Source: Pseudaeromonas paramecii
GTDB taxonomy: Bacteria > Pseudomonadota > Gammaproteobacteria > Enterobacterales > Aeromonadaceae
Length of the DNA stretch: 64,000 nt
Direction of reading: 5' to 3'
Assembly: GCF_039540575.1 (NCBI RefSeq)
Contig: NZ_BAABFC010000009.1
Coordinates: 1 to 64,000 of the forward strand
The position numbers were made by a program, and so were the translations under genes. Position 1 is the first letter of the stretch. Each line of letters opens with the position of its first letter. The notes under the pieces are model-generated. The model was not told where the DNA came from, did not search any database, and saw only the letters and a program-made list of their open reading frames with translations. Positions 43,317-52,106 of this stretch are shown one piece after another.

Positions 43317-44142
43317 CAAGCGCCAGATGGGTGACACACCCTGGAGTGAACAAGGCCAGTCGGTGGATCTGGGCAAGACCCCGGATCCCCAGCTAAAGCG
43401 TCAGATGGATGGCCTGTTGCAGCGGATCCGACACCTGCAGCACTCCGGCCAATACCAGAATTACGACTACGAGCAATTACGGCAGCAATATGAACAGCAG
43501 GCCAATGCCGACGTACGCCAGTTGCAACAGCAGAGCCGTCGGTTACGCATAGAGCGGCTGATAGCCCAGGCAGACCTGAATCCAGAATGGCGCTTTGCCC
43601 GCATGGATCAGCAAGATCCCGTCTTGGCCCATGCCATCCAGACGGCCCAATACTTCATCAGCGGGTTCGAGCACTGGGCGCAGCAAGGGGGCAGCTGTGT
43701 GCTGATCTTTGGTCAGTACGGCACCGGCAAATCCACCCTGGCCGGCGCCATCGCCCATGAGCTGATAGAGCAACACCAAAAGTCGGTGATCTTCCAGCAA
43801 TGGGCCTCCGTCGTCGATCGCTTGTTTTTTGGTGTGTTGGAAGATCCCGAAGAGCGCAATCACTATCGCCGCGCATTGGAAGAAGTGGATCTGCTGATCA
43901 TCGACGAACTCTGTGCCAACCGAGCCAAGCTGGCGGAGAGTCAGAGCAGCTTCCTGGGCCATCTGCTGCGCCGCCGCCGCAACCTCTCCAAGAGCGTCAT
44001 CCTGATCACCAACCACACCCCCGGCTCACTGCATCAGGCGGTGGGGGATTTCTGCTTCGAAGCCATCAAGGCCTTTAACCCCGTGGATATCCAACTCACC
44101 GGCCCCAGCCGCCGCCCCCATGTGGGCAACTACCCCGGCTAG
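43309..44142 (+). CDS. dnaC: DnaC-like helicase loader
   Basis: 277 aa AAA+ ATPase. Walker A is GQYGTGKST (about 139-147), Walker B LLIIDELC (about 198-205), and sensor 1 ILITNHTP follows. The N-terminal 110 residues are helical and Gln/Arg-rich, as in loaders that bind DnaB. Where E. coli DnaC has the box VII arginines (GERVMDRMR), this protein aligns to GDFCFEAIK and lacks both arginines. Assignment rests on the dnaT neighbour and domain layout; it may be a diverged loader. Confidence 0.82.
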   Translation: MNDKRQMGDTPWSEQGQSVDLGKTPDPQLKRQMDGLLQRIRHLQHSGQYQNYDYEQLRQQYEQQANADVRQLQQQSRRLRIERLIAQADLNPEWRFARMDQQDPVLAHAIQTAQYFISGFEHWAQQGGSCVLIFGQYGTGKSTLAGAIAHELIEQHQKSVIFQQWASVVDRLFFGVLEDPEERNHYRRALEEVDLLIIDELCANRAKLAESQSSFLGHLLRRRRNLSKSVILITNHTPGSLHQAVGDFCFEAIKAFNPVDIQLTGPSRRPHVGNYPG

Positions 44143-44150
44143 CCACAAAG

Positions 44151-44183
44151 AAAAAGCCCGGATCAAAGACCCGGGCTAAAAAA
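44151..44183 (-). terminator. Terminator downstream of the c-di-GMP operon
   Basis: On the minus strand a 7-bp stem AGCCCGG/CCGGGCT (44171-44177/44155-44161) with a 9-nt loop is followed by TTTTTC, about 170 nt past the diguanylate cyclase stop. In the plus direction the hairpin is followed by A residues and so would be weak for dnaC. Confidence 0.65.
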
Positions 44184-44354
44184 GGTGCTACGGAATCGCG
44201 ATAGGAATCGCGGGTTCAAGAAGAGACATGCCCTTATTGAAGGAGCTTCACACTAGCATATCTGCCGCAGTGCGCAAACGTTTTACAGGCAAATTATGCA
44301 CTTTTTTATTGCGTCGCCCCACCAACTGGCGAGAGAAACACCAAAATAGTGCAA

Positions 44355-45779
44355 TCAATCTAGCTTGAGGGAGGCCAATTCGGCCTGTTGGACCGCCTCA
44401 CGACTGGCAACCCAATCTATGGTTGCCTGCTCGGCCACCACCACCTGATTGCCGCCCTGGGACTTAGCTTGATACATGGCCACATCGGCACACTGGTTGA
44501 TGAGCTTGAGGCTCAGATCCCCCTGAGGGAACAGACACAGCCCTATGCTGGCCCCCAGGTAGAGGGTCTCCCCCTCATAGACCATGGGCACGCTGATGCA
44601 GTCGATCAGCTTCTGCGCCACCGCCCGTCCCCGCTCCGCCGACAGACAGGTGGGTAACAGGATCAGAAACTCGTCGCCCCCCATGCGTGAGACGGTATCG
44701 CTGCGCCTGAGGGTACTCACCATCCGCTCCGCCACGCTCTTGAGCACCAGATCCCCTACGTTGTGGCCAAGGCGATCATTGATGGGCTTAAAATTATCCA
44801 GATCCAGCAGCAAGATGGCTCCCTGCTGACCATACCGGCGGTTGGTCAGCAGCGCCTGTCCAAAGCGCTCAAACAACAGGCGACGATTCGGCAGACCGGT
44901 GAGGCTGTCATGGCGCGCCAGGGTAGCCACCTTGCGGTAGTTGGCCAGCGCCAGATAGATCATCAGGCCCATCAGCAAGCATAAGAAATAGCCGCCTCCC
45001 ACCAACCAGGGATTCAGGCGGGAGGCTTGCTGCCACCCTTCTTTGGGGTAGGCCGCCAGTTGCCAACTCCCCTGGGGCAACATGACGTTCTGCACTATGG
45101 GTAAACGGTCAAAGGCGGAGGCCGGACCAAAAAACACCGCGCCTCTTGGCCCCAAGGCATCCTTGCCGCGAATGGCCAACACCAATCCCGGCTTGGGATT
45201 GGCCAGCCCCGCCCGGGCCAGCAACCAGTGATAATCCAGTACTATGCTCACCAGGCCCCAATAGTGCAGCTTGCCATCTATCTCCAAAAACAGCGGTCGC
45301 CGGCTGATGATACCCTGGCCCCCCTGCACCAGCTCCAGGGGCCCGGCCACCGTCACAGCCCGGCTGCGGATCGCCTCCAGCACGCTTTGCCGTTGCTCGG
45401 GATGCGCCAGATAGGCATAGCCGAGGACGGCCTCATTGCCCTGCCGGGGATAGACCTGGCGCACCACGTTATCGGGTGCCAAGGCGATATTGACGATGCC
45501 TTGATGGTCCTTGATCAGGTAGCGGGCAATCCGGGTGAAGTCCCCATCGGACAAGGACTTGTTCATGGACAGGGCAATGTCGAAGCCCTGCGTGAGGTTC
45601 ACCGCGTCGTTGATGGCCAGCTCCAGACGTGCGCGAATGGCCGACAGCTGCAAGGTGATCTGCTCCCGCAGACTGCTCTCCCGGTTCGCCTCCAACAGCC
45701 GCACCGCCTCACGGTGCACGATCCCCAACACCAAGACACTCATCACCGCCAGCACCAGGGGCAAACGACGATGCATCAT
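44355..45779 (-). CDS. Membrane diguanylate cyclase with CHASE-type sensor
   Basis: 474 aa. TM helix about 6-25, periplasmic sensor about 26-260 resembling CHASE domains (RSRAVTVAGPLELVQGGQG, FLEIDGKLHYWGLVSIVLDY), second TM about 263-284, then a GGDEF domain (about 300-465). The active-site motif is intact (MGGDEFLILLP) and an inhibitory I-site RxxD (RRSD) sits five residues before it, so c-di-GMP synthesis with product inhibition is expected. It overlaps the upstream GGDEF-EAL gene by 4 nt. Confidence 0.92.
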   Translation of the reverse strand: MMHRRLPLVLAVMSVLVLGIVHREAVRLLEANRESSLREQITLQLSAIRARLELAINDAVNLTQGFDIALSMNKSLSDGDFTRIARYLIKDHQGIVNIALAPDNVVRQVYPRQGNEAVLGYAYLAHPEQRQSVLEAIRSRAVTVAGPLELVQGGQGIISRRPLFLEIDGKLHYWGLVSIVLDYHWLLARAGLANPKPGLVLAIRGKDALGPRGAVFFGPASAFDRLPIVQNVMLPQGSWQLAAYPKEGWQQASRLNPWLVGGGYFLCLLMGLMIYLALANYRKVATLARHDSLTGLPNRRLLFERFGQALLTNRRYGQQGAILLLDLDNFKPINDRLGHNVGDLVLKSVAERMVSTLRRSDTVSRMGGDEFLILLPTCLSAERGRAVAQKLIDCISVPMVYEGETLYLGASIGLCLFPQGDLSLKLINQCADVAMYQAKSQGGNQVVVAEQATIDWVASREAVQQAELASLKLD

Positions 45780-47773
45780 AGGCTGGCCTCGGTAGTCAGC
45801 TGTCCCAGCCCCTGCCAGGTGTCGACCAGCGGCCTATGGGTAAACAGATTGGGCACCACATTGACCCAAGCCTCCTCCGGCTGGGGACGGCCACAATAGT
45901 AGCCTTGCACATAGTCACAGCCCATCTGCTGCAGCAACTGTAGCTGCTCCTGGGTCTCCACCCCTTCGGCCACCACCTTCATGTTGAGACTGTGTACCAG
46001 CTCTATGATGGCGCGCACCAGGGCCTGATCACCTGGACTGTTGACCATGCCCGCCACGAAGCTGCGATCGATTTTCACCCGATCCGGCGCAAACCGCTTG
46101 AGGTAGATGAGGCTGGAATAGCCGGTGCCAAAATCATCCACCGCCAGATCCACCGCCAACCGCTTGAGTTCATCGCACACCAGGCTGGCCTTGTCAGGAT
46201 CACGAATGAAGGCGGTCTCGGTCACTTCCAACTCCAGCGCCTGCCCCTCCAGCCGATGCCGCAGCAGGGAGCGCTCGACACTGTTCACCAGATGTCGATC
46301 CTGCATGCTGATGGCGGAGATGTTCAGCGCCAGACGAAAGTCGGGCCAGCTCTGCCGCCAGGTTCGCAGATGGGACAGTGCGCGCCCCAGCAGCCAGTCG
46401 GTCACCGGCACTATCTGACCCGACTCCTCCAGCAGGGGAATGAAGTCCGCCGGCGAGATCCACTCGCCGGCCTGATTACGCCAGCGCAGCAAGGCCTCGG
46501 CGCCGGACAACCGGCCCGTATGGAGCGAGTAGACGGGCTGATAGAAGACCGTCAGGGCCGCCTGCTGCACCGCCAGACGCAGCTCCTTGGCCATGCGCAC
46601 CTTGGCCAGGGTCTGCTCGCTGAGCACAGGGGTGTAAGTCTGCAGGGTATCGCGCCCTTGACGCTTGGCCGCATACATGGCCATATCCGCATGAGCCAGC
46701 AGCTCATCGGCATCCATGGCATCCTTGGGATAGTGCACCAGCCCTATGCTCAGTGTGATGTGTACCAGCTCCCGGCTGAGCATGAAGGGTCGGCGCATGC
46801 TCTCCAGCAGCTGGTGGGCCACCTCATCGGCCTGCTGCCCGGTGGGGACTATCACGGCAAATTCATCCCCCCCCATGCGGGCAATAAAACAGCTGGTGGG
46901 CAGGGTGTAGCGCATGCGCATCGCCACCTGACGCAACAGATCATCGCCCACCACGTGGCCGGCGGTATCATTGATATTCTTGAAGCGATCCAGATCCACA
47001 AACAGCAAGGCGAAGGGTAGCTCAGGCGACTCGATCAGCAGATCCACCAGCCGTTCATGCATATAACGCCGGTTAGGCAGGCCGGTGAGGGGATCGTGAC
47101 GAATTTGATGCAGCAAGGCTTGCTCCTGTTGCTTGCTGCGGGTGATATCTTCGGCCAACACCACGATGCGCGCCAGATGGCGCTCGCGACCTTGGGCGGT
47201 ACACACGGGATAAAGCTGCACGCGCACCCAGCGCAGGGCATCATCGCCCTGCCCATGGAGCGCAAACTCCACGCGCTGCTCCCCCTCCGGACTAAGATGG
47301 CGCAGGCTGTCCAACAGCAAGCGCCGCTCGCCGGCAGCCACCCAGCGCAACCAGGACAAGGGCGAGCTCAGCAACTCCTCCACCGGACGGCCCCACAGCT
47401 CGGCATAGCCGGGCGCCACATAGCTAAATCGCCGCTGGCGCAGATCAAAGACGGCAAATACCTCGTGGATACGCTCGGCCATCTCCTTGAAGTGACCCTG
47501 GCTGGTCAGCAGCGTCATGAGCCGCTTGTGCTGGCTGGAAAAATAAGCCAGGCACAAGAGCAGCAACGCCAAGCCGATGAGCAAGATGGGCGCCACCTCC
47601 ACCCAGATTTGTGAGAGCGAGAAGTTGGCCAACCAGGCGCGCCCCCAGCGTAACCAGGATGCGGCCAGCACCAGATAAAACAGTGCGACCGACAAGGCCG
47701 GTAACCAACGATGGCGCCACGCCAGCTGATCCTTGACACTGCTGAGCCATAGTGGGTTTTGCAACTGCATCAT
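45776..47773 (-). CDS. PAS-GGDEF-EAL protein
   Basis: About 665 aa. Two TM helices (about 25-43 and 55-80), a PAS domain (about 100-225), GGDEF (about 235-390; motif MGGDEFAVIVP intact, no RxxD I-site seen) and EAL (about 405-650). EAL catalytic residues are all visible: GAEALLRW, LALNIS, LEVTETAF, DDFGTGYSS, VKIDRSF, VVAEGVET and YVQGYYCGRP. Either activity may dominate; phosphodiesterase is likely. The ATG at 47773 has a better ribosome site than the GTG at 47797. Confidence 0.92.
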   Translation of the reverse strand: MMQLQNPLWLSSVKDQLAWRHRWLPALSVALFYLVLAASWLRWGRAWLANFSLSQIWVEVAPILLIGLALLLLCLAYFSSQHKRLMTLLTSQGHFKEMAERIHEVFAVFDLRQRRFSYVAPGYAELWGRPVEELLSSPLSWLRWVAAGERRLLLDSLRHLSPEGEQRVEFALHGQGDDALRWVRVQLYPVCTAQGRERHLARIVVLAEDITRSKQQEQALLHQIRHDPLTGLPNRRYMHERLVDLLIESPELPFALLFVDLDRFKNINDTAGHVVGDDLLRQVAMRMRYTLPTSCFIARMGGDEFAVIVPTGQQADEVAHQLLESMRRPFMLSRELVHITLSIGLVHYPKDAMDADELLAHADMAMYAAKRQGRDTLQTYTPVLSEQTLAKVRMAKELRLAVQQAALTVFYQPVYSLHTGRLSGAEALLRWRNQAGEWISPADFIPLLEESGQIVPVTDWLLGRALSHLRTWRQSWPDFRLALNISAISMQDRHLVNSVERSLLRHRLEGQALELEVTETAFIRDPDKASLVCDELKRLAVDLAVDDFGTGYSSLIYLKRFAPDRVKIDRSFVAGMVNSPGDQALVRAIIELVHSLNMKVVAEGVETQEQLQLLQQMGCDYVQGYYCGRPQPEEAWVNVVPNLFTHRPLVDTWQGLGQLTTEASL

Positions 47774-47918
47774 GGAGGCATCCCTTTCCCTGGCCACCCT
47801 GCGGCCTCTGTTACTTCTGACAGGAAAACATGATACCCACTACGGGTGAAAGATTAAGCAAGCAAGCACAAAAACTGCGGGTAACGCAAGATTTAGCCGA
47901 GTAGAAGCCGCCATCACC

Positions 47919-48323
47919 TCAAAACGGGGCCTCGTTACGCTGCAGCAGACTGTGGTAGGCCTCGGCATCCATCAGGGCATCCAGCTCAGCGGGATCCTGC
48001 AGTTGCATGCGAAACAGCCAGCCGCTGCCGTAGGGATCTTCATTGATCTGCTCAGGTCTGGCCTCCAGTTCTTCGTTGATGGCCAGCACCTCGCCGCCAA
48101 CCGGGGCAAAAATATCGGCGGCCGCCTTCACCGACTCCACCACGGCGCAATCATCCCCCACAGTCACCACAATCCCCGGCCGCGGCAACTCGACAAAGAT
48201 CATGTCCCCGAGGGCCGACTGGGCATAGGCGGTGATCCCCACCACCACCTGGTTGCCATCCTCGACCCTCAACCATTCATGGGAAGCCGTGTAGCGAAGC
48301 TCGCTGGGCAATTGGCTGTTCAT
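47919..48323 (-). CDS. gcvH: Glycine cleavage system H protein
   Basis: 134 aa lipoyl-carrier protein. The lipoylated Lys lies in CAVVESVKAAADIFAPVGGE. N-terminal LRYTASHEWLRVEDG and ITAYAQSALGDMIFVELP are typical. It shuttles the aminomethyl group between GcvP, GcvT and Lpd. No other gcv gene is nearby and the upstream region has no recognisable glycine riboswitch, so this is an isolated copy. Confidence 0.95.
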   Translation of the reverse strand: MNSQLPSELRYTASHEWLRVEDGNQVVVGITAYAQSALGDMIFVELPRPGIVVTVGDDCAVVESVKAAADIFAPVGGEVLAINEELEARPEQINEDPYGSGWLFRMQLQDPAELDALMDAEAYHSLLQRNEAPF

Positions 48324-48545
48324 GTTGACTCCTGAACTAGGATTTAGCCTGCTATCAGCAGTGTAGACACTCAGCCGCTCCCCCCCCTGCCGCGAAGACA
48401 GTAACTATTCAGCCTGTGAGCCAGACCACAACCAGGGTCGACGCTATCCAGCCTGCCGGTCTGGTCAAGCTGCTCTATGTTTATAGGGACACAGGCGCGG
48501 AGCCACTCCGCCTGCTGATGCCAACGCCCTACCCCTGGAGATCCT

Positions 48546-50927
48546 ATGAGCGGTCGGCAACGCTTTATCAGTCTTCGTAACCAGCTGTTATGCATCCTCT
48601 TGCTTGTACTTGGGCTGGCCTGGCTCGCCCTGGATGCCCTGGCCCGTTACGAGGTCAGACAAAGCAATGTCCGGCGCATGGAGCAGGCGGCGGACACCTT
48701 GGCACAGGAATGGGATCAACGGCTGACCCAGCAAGCAGAACATAATCGCCAGGTGTTGCACGCCTGGCTGGCCGCTCGGCCCAAATTGGCAACAGACGAG
48801 GGGTGGCGACGCCTCGACCCTGTGAGCCCCGCCCTGTTCATCCACCATGGTCCGACGGCCAGCTTACCTGCGGCGCTGGCCCCGCAGGATGGCAGTCACC
48901 GCCTGCCCGCCCAAGCCTTGAGAGCCCAAGCCTTGACAGCCCAAAGCGACTGGCAACTGTATTGCGCTGTGGAGTGTCTGTTACTGCAACACCTAGTGCT
49001 GCCTGGGCCCCACCGAAAAGAGGATGTCTGGCTAGTGGCGCAACCCATCACCAGCCTGCTGCAACAGTTCAACCAGTCGCGAGGGATCCGCCTCACCCCC
49101 CTGGATGCACAAGGGCAACCCATGGCCAACGGGCAAACGCAGCCGGATCGCCTACCGTCATATCCGCAGGGGGATGGCATGGGGGCGAACCAATCCCTGC
49201 TGGAGACTCCCCCTGTGTATTTGAGCGTTCAACCCGAGACGCAGCAACGGCCAGCCCTGTTACTGACGCTACCCATGACCAAGCTGCTGCAGGAGCAAGC
49301 CCAGAGCCTGCGCCATTTTCGACTCTGGCTGGCCGTGGGACTCTTGCTGGCGTTGGGGTTCATCTACCTGCTGGCGGGCTATCCGCTGCGCCGACTGCGC
49401 CAACTGGTCAACCAACTGCCGGAGCTCCCCGACACTGGCTATCCCGGACTCAAGGCCCGCTTAGGTCAGCCATCCGGGTTCGTGGAGGATGAGGTGGATC
49501 GTCTGCACCAGGCCGCCCTGAGCCTGGCGGGACGCCTCGAAGCACTGGACAGTGCCGTCAGCGCGCAACATGCCGAACTCAAGGCCCATCAACTCTATGA
49601 TCCCTTGACCGGACTGCTCAACCGCAGTTGTTTTCTCTTTGAGTTCAATCGCCAGCTCACCGCTCTGCGCCGCCAGCCGGACAGGATCGCCCTGGTGCTG
49701 ATCGATCTGGATAACTTCAAAGACATCAACGATAGCCTGGGACATGAGGCCGGGGACGAGCTGCTCAAGACCCTGGCCCGCCGGCTACAGCAACAGGTGC
49801 GCGAGACGGATCTGCTGGCCCGGCTCACCAGCGACGAGTTTGCTCTCTTGCTGTGCCATCTCAAGCAGGTGGACGACATCCACAGCATCCTGGACAAGCT
49901 GTTGGCCAACCTGCATGAACCCCTGATGCTAGGCCATCATCCGGTGCAGATCGGTGCCAGCGCCGGCGTCGCCTTTGCCCAGGACGGCGAACACACCGCC
50001 AGTGAACTGCTCAGACGCGCCGATCTGGCCATGCATGAAGCCAAACGTCAGGGCCGACAAGGTTATGAGCTGTTCAGTGCCGGTCTGCTGGAGCAGAGCA
50101 GTCGACGCTTCTTCATTGAGACCCAGCTGGACAATGCCCTGCAGGATGGGCAACTCTACCTCAATTACCAGCCCTGGGTGCAACTTCCCAACGGCCGAGT
50201 CATGGGCCTTGAAGCCCTGGCCCGTTGGCGGCATCCGCTGGAAGGCTGCATAGCACCCTTGGAATTCATTCCGATACTGGAAGCCTCCAGCCAGATAGTC
50301 CGCCTCGGCTACTGGGTGCTGGAGCAGGCCTTCAGCCAATTGCAGCAGCTGGATCGCGCAGGGCAAAGCGGCCTGCAGATGGCCATCAATCTCAGCCCGC
50401 ACCAGCTGTTCGATCCACAGCTCCACCAGCGACTGGCCAAGCTGAGCCAGACCTATCACATCATCCCAGGGCGCATCGTGCTGGAGCTGACCGAAGGGGT
50501 CATCATCACGGACTACCACCAAGCCTGCGAGCAGATGCACCGTCTGCAAGACGCCGGCTATCAGTTGGCCATTGATGATTTTGGCACCGGCTACTCCTCC
50601 CTGGCCTACCTGAGCAAGCTGCCGGTTGACCGGGTCAAACTGGATCGCTCATTCATTCTGAGGATGACCGAAAGCCAGCTGGACAGGCAGCTGGTCCAGT
50701 CGGTCATCGACATGCTGCATGCCATGGGCAAACAGGTCATTGCCGAAGGTGTGGAGTCCAGCTTGCAGCTGGAGATGTTGCGGCAGCAGGGCGCCGACGG
50801 TGTCCAGGGCTATTTTCTGGCCCACCCGGTCAGTGAATGTAATCTGCTCAGCCAGTTGCAACAACTGGCCAAGCGGCGGGATCTCTCCTACATGCCGCCG
50901 GATGAGGGCAGCCCCAAACGCCCCTGA
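48546..50927 (+). CDS. Membrane GGDEF-EAL protein with degenerate GGDEF, likely c-di-GMP phosphodiesterase
   Basis: 793 aa. TM about 13-32, periplasmic region about 33-258, TM about 259-278, GGDEF about 350-505, EAL about 525-785. The GGDEF active site reads LTSDEFALLL, so cyclase activity is probably lost. The EAL domain keeps its catalytic residues: GLEALARWRHP, MAINLSPHQL, LELTEGVI, DDFGTGYSS, VKLDRSF, VIAEGVES and VQGYFLAHP. The net effect would be c-di-GMP hydrolysis, perhaps tuned by GTP or c-di-GMP at the dead GGDEF. Not in an operon with the two other c-di-GMP genes. Confidence 0.9.
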   Translation: MSGRQRFISLRNQLLCILLLVLGLAWLALDALARYEVRQSNVRRMEQAADTLAQEWDQRLTQQAEHNRQVLHAWLAARPKLATDEGWRRLDPVSPALFIHHGPTASLPAALAPQDGSHRLPAQALRAQALTAQSDWQLYCAVECLLLQHLVLPGPHRKEDVWLVAQPITSLLQQFNQSRGIRLTPLDAQGQPMANGQTQPDRLPSYPQGDGMGANQSLLETPPVYLSVQPETQQRPALLLTLPMTKLLQEQAQSLRHFRLWLAVGLLLALGFIYLLAGYPLRRLRQLVNQLPELPDTGYPGLKARLGQPSGFVEDEVDRLHQAALSLAGRLEALDSAVSAQHAELKAHQLYDPLTGLLNRSCFLFEFNRQLTALRRQPDRIALVLIDLDNFKDINDSLGHEAGDELLKTLARRLQQQVRETDLLARLTSDEFALLLCHLKQVDDIHSILDKLLANLHEPLMLGHHPVQIGASAGVAFAQDGEHTASELLRRADLAMHEAKRQGRQGYELFSAGLLEQSSRRFFIETQLDNALQDGQLYLNYQPWVQLPNGRVMGLEALARWRHPLEGCIAPLEFIPILEASSQIVRLGYWVLEQAFSQLQQLDRAGQSGLQMAINLSPHQLFDPQLHQRLAKLSQTYHIIPGRIVLELTEGVIITDYHQACEQMHRLQDAGYQLAIDDFGTGYSSLAYLSKLPVDRVKLDRSFILRMTESQLDRQLVQSVIDMLHAMGKQVIAEGVESSLQLEMLRQQGADGVQGYFLAHPVSECNLLSQLQQLAKRRDLSYMPPDEGSPKRP

Positions 50928-50939
50928 CCGGCGAGGGGA

Positions 50940-52106
50940 TCACGCCAGGCCCAGCGCCTGCCGCAACAAGGGGGCCTGCCAGCCCGGCAGATGATTGAGC
51001 AGTGCCATACCCAGCCCACGCAGTTGTCGTGCCGGGGCCTGCTGCAGGGCGAACAGCTGTTGGATCCCTGCCATGGCAGCCAGATACTGACTAGCCTGCC
51101 ATTTACGCTCCCGCTCGAAGGGGCGCAGCCACTGCCGGCATCCCCAGTCTTGACCCGCAGCCTTGCAGGCACTCAGGGTCCGCAACAGGCTAGCCACATC
51201 CAGCAGCCCCAGGTTGACCCCCTGCCCCGCCAGCGGGTGTATGGTGTGCGCCGCATCACCCACCAGCACCAGGCGTTCCTGCACAAAGTCCCGGGCCAGA
51301 CGGGCCTGCAGGGGCAGGGTACGCCGCGGGCTCGCCAGTTGGCAGAGTCCCAGTTGACCGTCGAAGGCGACATACAACGCACGCAAAAAATCCGCCTCGT
51401 CCGCCTCACACAAGGCCTGGGCTCGGGCCGGCGGCAAGGACCAGACGATGGAGCACAGATCAGACTCATGCAGCGGCAGGAAGGCCAAGGGGCCCTCGGG
51501 GGTGAAGCATTGCCGGGCACAGGCGTCATGTGGCAGCGCAGTGCGCACATTGGCCACCAGAGCCCAGTGCCCATAATCACGGCGGAACAGGGGCACCCGG
51601 GCCTGCTGGCGCAACCAGGACTCGGCACCATCTGCGGCCACCAGCAAGGGACTACGCCAGACCTCGCCGGTCGTGCAGCTGAGTTCTGCCACCGTGACTC
51701 GGCGGATCATCGGCAGTAAGTGAACATCCGACTGCAGATCCACACCCAGCTGGGACGCCCGCTGCCACAGCGCCAAGCGCAGCAGATGGTTCTCCACTAT
51801 GTGTCCGAGATCCGGCTCCATCAGGGTGGCGCAATCCAGGCTCAGCGCCGCCGGACCATCCAACTCCCACACCCTCATGGTGCGATAGGCGGTCTTGCGC
51901 GGGAGCAGCGGCCAGGCCCCCAGCTGCTGCAGCAGGGTCTCACTGGCGCGGGACAGAGCACTGACACGGTAATCGATACGCTCATCCGGCATGGGTGTGG
52001 GTCCCGCCTCCAGCACGCTGACGGCAAAGCCGGCCTGCGCCAGGCCACAGGCCAGGCTCAGCCCCACCATGCCACCGCCGACAATCACCACATCTGCCTG
52101 TCTCAT
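50940..52106 (-). CDS. ubiI: 2-octaprenylphenol hydroxylase UbiI (VisC)
   Basis: 388 aa FAD monooxygenase of ubiquinone biosynthesis. FAD motif VVIVGGGMVGLSLACGLA (about 6-23) and the C-terminal LVGDAAHTIHPLAGQGVNLG are present. It lies directly downstream of ubiH, overlapping it by 4 nt (ATGA), with AAGGAG upstream of ATG 52106. Which of UbiH and UbiI this is rests mainly on gene order. Confidence 0.88.
   Translation of the reverse strand: MRQADVVIVGGGMVGLSLACGLAQAGFAVSVLEAGPTPMPDERIDYRVSALSRASETLLQQLGAWPLLPRKTAYRTMRVWELDGPAALSLDCATLMEPDLGHIVENHLLRLALWQRASQLGVDLQSDVHLLPMIRRVTVAELSCTTGEVWRSPLLVAADGAESWLRQQARVPLFRRDYGHWALVANVRTALPHDACARQCFTPEGPLAFLPLHESDLCSIVWSLPPARAQALCEADEADFLRALYVAFDGQLGLCQLASPRRTLPLQARLARDFVQERLVLVGDAAHTIHPLAGQGVNLGLLDVASLLRTLSACKAAGQDWGCRQWLRPFERERKWQASQYLAAMAGIQQLFALQQAPARQLRGLGMALLNHLPGWQAPLLRQALGLA

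Noticed and set aside
48324..48545. Glycine riboswitch upstream of gcvH
   Set aside because: I looked for the conserved glycine aptamer cores in the 222-nt gap and saw only a short GCGGAG/CTCCGC hairpin (48497-48511).
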